A DNA stretch of 64,000 nucleotides from Paenibacillus sp. FSL R7-0204 (GTDB taxonomy: Bacteria; Bacillota; Bacilli; Paenibacillales; Paenibacillaceae), in assembly GCF_038002225.1 (NCBI RefSeq), contig NZ_JBBOCA010000001.1, positions 6,076,001-6,140,000 of the forward strand, read 5' to 3'. The position numbers were made by a program, and so were the translations under genes. Shown here in pieces: positions 58,634 to 64,000 of the stretch (the stretch's first letter is position 1; each line of letters begins with the position of its first letter). The notes under the pieces were generated by a model. It was not told where the DNA came from. It did no database searches and saw nothing but the letters and a program-made list of their open reading frames with translations.

Positions 58634-58891
58634 TCAATGGCCACTAGCAGTATTACAGTCACTATAGGACTCTATGAATTGTACTAAAGCATCCACCGTT
58701 GGAATCTTTTCCAATGAAAGAAATTCGTCAGGAAATTCAAAATTGAATTCTTCCTCGATAGAAACAATCGCTTTGATAAACGTAATTGAATTAAGGCCGT
58801 TTGCACTTAGGACGTTAACTATATTGGCTTCTTTGGGATTTTCAAGCACTTCATTAATAATTGTCTTGATTCTCCCTCTTGTATTGTCCAT
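58634..58891 (-). CDS. Stand-alone acyl carrier protein 2
   Basis: An 85-residue carrier protein. ATG 58891 has AGGAGG 6 nt upstream. The phosphopantetheine attachment Ser lies in ANGLNSITFIKA near residue 35, in the usual G-x-(D/N)-S-(I/L) context, and the helix after it (IEEEFNFEFPDE) is typical of type II ACPs. It starts right after loaP, so the two share a transcript, and it precedes the leader of the NRPS. It may carry the acyl starter for the N-terminal C domain, or a glyceryl/oxygenated unit from the FkbH-like enzyme. Confidence 0.85.
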   Translation of the reverse strand: MDNTRGRIKTIINEVLENPKEANIVNVLSANGLNSITFIKAIVSIEEEFNFEFPDEFLSLEKIPTVDALVQFIESYSDCNTASGH

Positions 58892-58916
58892 GTTAGTCCT
58901 CCTACTATCCGCTTGT

Positions 58917-59468
58917 TCATATAGGGCTAGATTCAAATTCTATACCTAAATCAATTATTTTACTGGCGCCCATAAACTCAAAGTTAATCTTCGCTCTTCT
59001 ATGCCGTTTGTCCAGCTTGGTAATTCTACTTTCCTTTCCTTTTAGAGGTCCGGATAATATGTATAACTGATTATCGACAAAAACAGCCTTGGACAGTTCA
59101 ATGATATCTTCCCCATTAATTAGCTCCAAGATGGGCTCGATTTCGCCTACGGGGACACATTTAAAATAATCTCCCTCACTGGCCTCTTCTCTGCAATGTA
59201 TTCTCTTATCTTTTTCATTACAATAATCAAGAATTTTAAAAACGCCATATATTGAATTAATACCGGTGTACTTGTCAGCATCCATGTTGATGTAAACGAA
59301 TACATAACCAGGGAACATGATTCTTGTTACTTCTCTAAAGACCCCCTCCTTCTTCTCATGAATTTTCCGTTTGGGTATACAACAATGCAAATAATCCAAC
59401 TGCTTGTATAATTGTGTTCTAACCTGTTCCTCTCTCCCTGTCTGGACATAAACTGCATACCATTTCAA
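58917..59468 (-). CDS. loaP: LoaP-type specialised NusG paralogue (processive antiterminator)
   Basis: A 183-residue protein of the NusG/RfaH superfamily. The NGN domain (about 1-110) starts MKWYAVYVQTGREEQVR and contains IMFPGYVFVYI; the KOW domain (about 128-178) contains VFVDNQLYILSGPLKGKES and KINFEF. LoaP proteins bind RNA polymerase and a leader hairpin and let transcription pass terminators inside long antibiotic operons; in Bacillus velezensis they control difficidin and macrolactin. Here it has its own promoter and lies just before a leader with a terminator and hairpin, in front of the NRPS/PKS operon. It is thus the likely pathway switch. A housekeeping NusG is excluded by position and by its divergence. 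Confidence 0.88.
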   Translation of the reverse strand: MKWYAVYVQTGREEQVRTQLYKQLDYLHCCIPKRKIHEKKEGVFREVTRIMFPGYVFVYINMDADKYTGINSIYGVFKILDYCNEKDKRIHCREEASEGDYFKCVPVGEIEPILELINGEDIIELSKAVFVDNQLYILSGPLKGKESRITKLDKRHRRAKINFEFMGASKIIDLGIEFESSPI

Positions 59469-59545
59469 GATGGTTATCCCCCATAGAAGTTTTGTAGTAT
59501 CCTCTTAACAAAAGAGAATAGGTGCATATAGTAAAAATAAAGTAA

Positions 59546-59573
59546 ATTATATTATTAATGATAATATATTCAA
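59546..59573 (-). promoter_or_regulatory. Promoter of loaP
   Basis: On the minus strand TTGAAT (59573-59568) and TATAAT (59551-59546) are spaced 16 bp apart, about 80 nt before the loaP ATG. The 252-bp gap 59469-59720 is very AT-rich. A weak stem (GATCTT ... AAGATC) followed by TTTTTTT about 40 nt after the FkbH-like gene may end the upstream transcript. So loaP can be switched on independently of the extender-unit genes. Confidence 0.55.
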
Positions 59574-59720
59574 TATAATACCATCTTACACCATCTTCAC
59601 TTATGAAAAAAATCACTTCACAGGGAGTAAAATGTAAATGTGAGTCATTATTCCAAAAAAATCGTCATATAATTGATCTTCCTGGAAAGATCCAGCTTCT
59701 GTTCCTACAATCCGTTGGCT

Positions 59721-60803
59721 TCAAACATCCGCATCGCGTTGGACCTGGTCATGAGGTAAGAACGGACTTTCGCTAATCAGCGACATGTAGGCTGGAGGAT
59801 TCTGGAGCTGTGCCTTATCATGTTCAAGAATAATCAGATCTCCATACCGCTCCAGTTCCTTAAAGCCGGCAAATAGATAGGTAAACTTCATCATCCGGTT
59901 GTACTCTGTAGGGACAAACTCAGCACGCAGGGTTACGCCCGCATCCTTAGCCAGAGCAGCGACATAATTCAGCAGCACACTTCCAATTCCTCTTGACATA
60001 ACCCGGCAAGACATTAACAAAAGCTTAAGCGTCCATACATTCTCGTCCATTTCGAGGAGTGTAAGCCCAATTTTCCCGTATGACCCATATTTATCTTTCA
60101 AGTCCGACATGAACAGCAGATGCTGGGGGGATAGCCGGAATTGGTCCAATTCTTCATAGGAATAGGTGTAACCAGTGGCATTTAGTTGATGGGTCCTCAC
60201 CGTCAGCTCTTCCGCACGCTTTAAATCATCCTCCCGAACCGCTGCTACCGTGAGCTCCAACCCGAGTGAAGACAGAAATTCTTCATTGGAGCCAGCAAAT
60301 TTCTCCTCAATATGGTTCCGTATAATATCATTCCTGTAGAGCTGCCTGCGATTTTTGGAATCTGCAGTAATAAACAACGGGTTAAACTCGGCCATCCCAA
60401 GTAAGGAGTCCATCTCTACCGAGTCTATGCATAACACTTCCGGATGCTGAAAATTCACTTCCTCGCGCTCAAACGGCTGATCATCAATAAAAGCCATGGA
60501 TTCCCTACTGATATTAATTAAGGACCGAATATTCTCCACAGCAACAGACTTACTGTCCCAGCCGATTTGAGGATAGAGAAAAAATTCATCCAGGCCGAAT
60601 TGCTTTAACTTAGCCATCGCCATATCATGGTTATTCCGGCTGGCAATGGATTGCAATATTCCCCGTTCATCCAAAGTTTTAACTATTGCGGCAACTCCCT
60701 CACGGAGTAAAACTTCCCGGTCTTCTGACAGAATGCCGTGCCACAATGTATTGTCCAAATCCCAGACTAAACACTTGATTTTTCGGGCTCCCATCAGACT
60801 CAC
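59721..60803 (-). CDS. FkbH-like HAD-family glyceryl-ACP forming enzyme
   Basis: A 360-residue bifunctional enzyme that takes 1,3-bisphosphoglycerate, removes a phosphate and transfers the glyceryl group to an ACP. The HAD domain has the nucleophile motif VWDLDNTLWHG near residue 14-24 and the acidic motif FIDDQPFER near 100-108; the C-terminal half (about 190-320) looks like a GNAT-type domain (RVMSRGIGSVLLNYV). The GTG start overlaps the stop of the acyl-CoA dehydrogenase gene by 4 bases. With the ACP and two dehydrogenases it makes the hydroxymalonyl-ACP (or, after methylation, methoxymalonyl-ACP) extender. Confidence 0.88.
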   Translation of the reverse strand: MSLMGARKIKCLVWDLDNTLWHGILSEDREVLLREGVAAIVKTLDERGILQSIASRNNHDMAMAKLKQFGLDEFFLYPQIGWDSKSVAVENIRSLINISRESMAFIDDQPFEREEVNFQHPEVLCIDSVEMDSLLGMAEFNPLFITADSKNRRQLYRNDIIRNHIEEKFAGSNEEFLSSLGLELTVAAVREDDLKRAEELTVRTHQLNATGYTYSYEELDQFRLSPQHLLFMSDLKDKYGSYGKIGLTLLEMDENVWTLKLLLMSCRVMSRGIGSVLLNYVAALAKDAGVTLRAEFVPTEYNRMMKFTYLFAGFKELERYGDLIILEHDKAQLQNPPAYMSLISESPFLPHDQVQRDADV

Positions 60804-61969
60804 GCACCTTCTCTCGACTTCCGCCGCAGGAGCCGTCTAACATTGACAATCTCCTGAGCAGCAATAAGTAATTCATGCATTTGTGTGGTTCCTTCGATAA
60901 TCTCGTTAATTTTTGCGTCGCGAAAATACCGTTCTACAGGGTAGCCCTCATGACAGCCATTGCCTCCATGAATCTGTACCGCATAATCGGCAGCCATAGT
61001 AACCATGGTCGAAGCGTAGTATTTAGCCGACCATGTCTCCATAATGCTGTCCGGGTCTCCTGTATCCTTCAGATATCCGGCCTTGAAGCACAGCAGCCTT
61101 GATGCCTTAAGTTGAACGGCAATCTCCGTGATCATCTTCTGAATAAGCTGATTTTCACGGATAGGCCGGCCGAATTGAACTCTCTTGCTCGCATAATCAA
61201 TAGATGCCTCCAGGCATGCCTGCGCTAGTCCGACACAACCCCAAGCTATTGTATATCGTCCATAATCCAGACTTGAAAGAGCAACATGTGAAAGTCCGGT
61301 ACCGATTTGCCCCAACAGATTCTGGGAAGGTATTCGGCAGTTCTCAAAGGATAATTCAGCAATCATTGAAGCCCGAGCTCCCAGCAGGCCGGACATGGGT
61401 TTCGTGTTAAACCCTTCCCGAAACCGCTCGACAATAAAGGCGGTCGGCTTGCCTTCACATTTGGCGAAGATCAAAAAGACATCAGCAATTTGTCCCATTG
61501 TTATCCAGCGTTTATGCCCATTTAATACATAGTCATCGCCGTCCCGGATAGCTGTCGTTTCGATGCTCTTGGCGTCGCTGCCGGCATTGGGTTCCGTGAG
61601 ACCAACGGCTCCTATCGCTTCGCCAGACGCGAACTTAGACAACCACTCCGCTTTTTGTGCATCTGTCCCCCAGCGCAGGATCGCTAAAGCTATCATTCCC
61701 TGAACAGTCAGCAGACTCCTAACGGACGAACAGGCCCGCCCAATCTCTTCATTTAATAATCCGGTTGTAATATTATCCAGACCCATACCTCCGTAATGTT
61801 TCGGCAACATGGAACCCAGATACCCTTTCTCTTTAAGGCTGCTCAGTGCATTCGGGTGAATCCGTTCCTCCTTGTCGTTGATCTCAGCGTATGGAAGCAC
61901 CTCCATATCAACAAATCTTTGAAACTCCTCTTGCCAATTCTGCTGCTCCACTGTTAATTCAAGCTTCAT
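60800..61969 (-). CDS. Acyl-CoA dehydrogenase-like enzyme of the extender-unit pathway
   Basis: A 389-residue FAD enzyme of the acyl-CoA dehydrogenase family (FkbI/ZmaE-like by context), proposed to act on a glyceryl-derived ACP thioester. Signatures: GAVGLTEPNAGSDAKS near residue 118-133, the flavin-binding YVLNGHKRWITMG, QIHGGNGCHEGYPVERYFRD near 335-354, and the catalytic-region Glu in IIEGTTQ. It lies between the ACP (21 bp away) and the FkbH-like gene (4-bp overlap), so all are one operon. Confidence 0.87.
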   Translation of the reverse strand: MKLELTVEQQNWQEEFQRFVDMEVLPYAEINDKEERIHPNALSSLKEKGYLGSMLPKHYGGMGLDNITTGLLNEEIGRACSSVRSLLTVQGMIALAILRWGTDAQKAEWLSKFASGEAIGAVGLTEPNAGSDAKSIETTAIRDGDDYVLNGHKRWITMGQIADVFLIFAKCEGKPTAFIVERFREGFNTKPMSGLLGARASMIAELSFENCRIPSQNLLGQIGTGLSHVALSSLDYGRYTIAWGCVGLAQACLEASIDYASKRVQFGRPIRENQLIQKMITEIAVQLKASRLLCFKAGYLKDTGDPDSIMETWSAKYYASTMVTMAADYAVQIHGGNGCHEGYPVERYFRDAKINEIIEGTTQMHELLIAAQEIVNVRRLLRRKSREGA

Positions 61970-61990
61970 CGTAATGGCCTCCCATGAGTT

Positions 61991-62227
61991 TTATAATGTC
62001 TTCATCTCAATCAGCTTGAGCATTCCATTAATTGTGCGGAAATTGTCCAAATCCATATCCGCATTGTCTATCCGGATGGAGAATTCCTTCTCCAGAAACA
62101 TCACAAGCTGCATGGCGAATAACGAATTGACAAAGCCTAGAGCAAAAATATCCTCCTCGTCCCCAAGCTCATATTTACGGAAAAAACGGGACAAAAATAA
62201 CCTGATCTTCACTTTGTTCTCTTCCAT
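61991..62227 (-). CDS. Stand-alone acyl carrier protein 1 for the extender unit
   Basis: A 78-residue carrier protein with its phosphopantetheine Ser in LGFVNSLFAMQLV near residue 35, in a G-F-V-N-S context known from FkbJ-type ACPs that hold glyceryl and methoxymalonyl units. AAGGGAG precedes the ATG. It sits between the 3-hydroxyacyl dehydrogenase and acyl-CoA dehydrogenase genes and should carry the glyceryl thioester while both enzymes oxidise it to hydroxymalonyl-ACP. Confidence 0.88.
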   Translation of the reverse strand: MEENKVKIRLFLSRFFRKYELGDEEDIFALGFVNSLFAMQLVMFLEKEFSIRIDNADMDLDNFRTINGMLKLIEMKTL

Positions 62228-62263
62228 TTAAGTATCTCCCTTTTTCTTATTGGATTAGCGGTA

Positions 62264-63112
62264 CTATACGTAATTGTAGAACCCGCGGCCGCTCTTGCGG
62301 CCAAGCAATCCTGCGTGCACCATCTTTTGCAATAATGGACAACAACGGAATTTTGAATCCTGGTAGCTTTCGTATAGTACCTTTAGAGAATGAACCACTG
62401 TGTCGAGACCAATCAAATCTGCAGTTTCCAGCGGTCCCATGGCATGTCCATAACATTTCTTGAAAATGTCGTCTATCTCTGAAGGTTCGGCTACTTGATC
62501 CTGAACCACAAAAGCGGCTTCATTCATAAATAGGTGGGAAATACGGTTAGAAACAAACCCCGGATAATCTTTCACTACAATTATGTCCTTGCCCATTCTG
62601 TCCATCAGCATCTCTACCGAAAGCACACAATTCTCCGATGTGTGGAAGCCGCGTATTACTTCGACCGTCTTCTTTGCTGGAACCGGATTCATAAAATGGG
62701 TTCCGATTACCCGATCCGCCCGCTGGGTCAAACCTGCGATTTGGGTAATAGAAATACAAGAGGTATTAACCATAAATATGCACTCTTCTGGGCAGATGCT
62801 GTCCAAACCACCATAAAGCTCCTTTTTTATCTCCCAATCCTCTGTAACATTCTCAATCACAAATTGCGTGTCAGCCAGCATCATTCTGTCGGTACTGAAT
62901 GCAATGCGCCCCATAACAGTATCTGCATCCTCAAACTGCTGCCCGTTGCCGAACAAGGCACGAAAACGCAGGTTGTTCTCGATCTCTTTGCTGCAGCTCT
63001 CCAGCCGCTCTTCATCAATATCAATTGCTACTACCGGCAGACCCGCTTGTGCCAAAGTTTGTGCTACCCCGGTACCCATAATCCCTAAACCAACTACACC
63101 GATCTTCATCAT
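62264..63112 (-). CDS. 3-hydroxyacyl-CoA dehydrogenase-like enzyme of the extender-unit pathway
   Basis: A 282-residue NAD(P)-dependent dehydrogenase. The nucleotide-binding glycine motif is GVVGLGIMGTG at residues 5-15, followed by the acidic residue in VVAIDIDEERL. The catalytic His lies in GTHFMNPVPAKKTVEV, and the C-terminal substrate domain carries GHAMGPLETADLIGLD. GGGGGG precedes the ATG. In FkbK/ZmaG-type pathways this enzyme oxidises glyceryl-ACP at the terminal hydroxyl; neighbours support the same role here. Confidence 0.88.
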   Translation of the reverse strand: MMKIGVVGLGIMGTGVAQTLAQAGLPVVAIDIDEERLESCSKEIENNLRFRALFGNGQQFEDADTVMGRIAFSTDRMMLADTQFVIENVTEDWEIKKELYGGLDSICPEECIFMVNTSCISITQIAGLTQRADRVIGTHFMNPVPAKKTVEVIRGFHTSENCVLSVEMLMDRMGKDIIVVKDYPGFVSNRISHLFMNEAAFVVQDQVAEPSEIDDIFKKCYGHAMGPLETADLIGLDTVVHSLKVLYESYQDSKFRCCPLLQKMVHAGLLGRKSGRGFYNYV

Positions 63113-63126
63113 GTAATCCCCCCACG

Positions 63127-64000
63127 TTATACAGAAGATAATTTATCCAGACAGACTCTTTCAAGTTCAATGATTTTTGCAATATTCTCTGTAAAAAAAC
63201 CTGTACATAAGCTAATGGAACTGCCCGAGAAAAGATTCTTTGCGACTTTCGCTCTTATCGCTTTCCAGAGGTTCAGTATATCCTCTACAATCTTTACTTC
63301 ATCTTGGCTGGAGCCAAACAAAAGTTTTATCCGGTACAGTTCCACTTGCTTCACATTAACTAAGGTATTAAGACCTTCAAGAACCTGATCATTTGCCATC
63401 AATTTTCTAGAATTTTCATCACAAAGATACTCCTCCAGCTCCATGATTCCCTTGGCGATGGCTTCTCTGCCAGTAAGGTAACTCCTCTTTAATTCATTAA
63501 TTTGATAATCCGGTTCTGAAAGAGCAGCCCTTTCTCCAGTTCCGCTTAAATAATATTCATAATAGGAATACTCATCAAAGAAATTCGTGAAATTTTCAAG
63601 ATAACCGTTATAGGCTCGGGTTACCTCCTCAAAGGAAACCTTTTTTTTGTCATAGGCCAAATTGTCCCGTAGAGGATGTTCGATTATATGAAATACTTGT
63701 TCTTCTTCGTTATATCCGTAAATTAGCCAAGTATGGGGCAGATGTGTTGTCTCGTACAAATCCTTTCTTATAGAAGCATAATAACAATCAATCCAGAGGA
63801 TAACCGGATTCCCCTTTTGGATTGCCTTCATAGCATCTGGGATGATCTTCTCACTTTTAGATTTTGCATGAAATTCAATCCCGGTATGCTGCAACAGAAG
63901 ACTGTTAGACTGCCTTGGAAGATATCGGGCTTCTGGCCATACTCCGTCTTCCTTGCGCTGAATCTGGTATACAATCAAGTCATTCAGTAGGAAGGGAATG
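63127..64000 (-). CDS. BtrH_N-like protein, copy 3, N-terminus beyond the window
   Basis: The frame runs from the stop at 63127 to the right edge without a start, so the N-terminal part is missing (291 codons visible). Near the edge it has PVILWIDCYYASIRKD followed by HLPHTWLIYGYNEEE, the most canonical BtrH_N block of the three copies in the cluster. By family knowledge BtrH moves an acyl group from a carrier protein to an amine. It is 14 bp upstream of the dehydrogenase gene and therefore the first visible gene of the extender-unit operon. It is less AT-rich than copies 1 and 2. Confidence 0.68.
   Translation of the reverse strand, partial: IPFLLNDLIVYQIQRKEDGVWPEARYLPRQSNSLLLQHTGIEFHAKSKSEKIIPDAMKAIQKGNPVILWIDCYYASIRKDLYETTHLPHTWLIYGYNEEEQVFHIIEHPLRDNLAYDKKKVSFEEVTRAYNGYLENFTNFFDEYSYYEYYLSGTGERAALSEPDYQINELKRSYLTGREAIAKGIMELEEYLCDENSRKLMANDQVLEGLNTLVNVKQVELYRIKLLFGSSQDEVKIVEDILNLWKAIRAKVAKNLFSGSSISLCTGFFTENIAKIIELERVCLDKLSSV

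Overview
The window looks like a chromosomal piece of a Paenibacillus-type Gram-positive bacterium. The signs are strong AGGAGG-type ribosome binding sites, frequent TTG/GTG starts, an S-layer-anchored (SLH) exoenzyme, Lpl/Ytc-type oligosaccharide ABC importers paired with a membrane-bound AraC-type regulator, and a large hybrid antibiotic-type gene cluster. The genus is inferred from gene content and style; no rRNA or tRNA gene is present to confirm it.

Positions 1-6.7 kb are GC-rich housekeeping and sugar-utilisation genes: a zinc-ribbon protein cut by the window edge, a DinG/XPD-type Fe-S helicase, a two-domain SGNH acetyl esterase, an AraC regulator and a GH27 alpha-galactosidase. Positions 6.7-7.2 kb hold a relic zone: a probable IS200/IS605 right end with a TnpB guide-RNA-like 3' scaffold but no tnpB, then a 114-bp fragment of an amidase gene whose intact relative lies at 23.9-27.0 kb. 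Positions 7.2-23 kb carry a GH2 beta-galactosidase with a divergent AraC regulator, a two-component system with an ABC-2 exporter, and a carbohydrate operon (two permeases, lipoprotein binding protein, DUF1861 protein, GH130 enzyme) facing a membrane AraC-type regulator. Positions 23.0-27.0 kb hold a small membrane protein and a secreted amidase with three SLH domains.

From about 27 kb to the right edge, every gene is on the minus strand and belongs to one hybrid non-ribosomal peptide / trans-AT polyketide cluster, read from right to left. It starts beyond the window. The first visible block (BtrH-like protein, 3-hydroxyacyl dehydrogenase, stand-alone ACP, acyl-CoA dehydrogenase, FkbH-like glyceryl transferase) is the known enzyme set for a hydroxy- or methoxymalonyl-ACP extender. 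Next comes a LoaP-type NusG paralogue with its own promoter, a second ACP, and a 245-nt leader that holds a GUAA-capped hairpin and an intrinsic terminator. The leader is followed by a C-A(Asn)-PCP-E starter module, a type II thioesterase, a methyltransferase, a C-A-PCP-E-C-A-PCP NRPS, a trans-acyltransferase, a KS-KR-ACP-KS-ACP-C megasynthase without AT domains, a second trans-acyltransferase, two half ABC exporters, a serine beta-lactamase-fold hydrolase, a zinc-ribbon mini-protein and two BtrH_N-like proteins.

As I read it, LoaP made from its own promoter lets RNA polymerase read through the leader terminator into the ~30-kb synthetase operon. The assembly line then builds an acyl-D-Asn-primed peptide, extends it twice with polyketide units (one probably oxygenated), and may release it from a terminal C domain onto an amine. 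The D-Asn starter resembles the prodrug leader of zwittermicin, colibactin and xenocoumacin. The combination of LoaP leader, two ATs with a shared extra C-terminal region and three BtrH-like proteins is the most novel part of the window.
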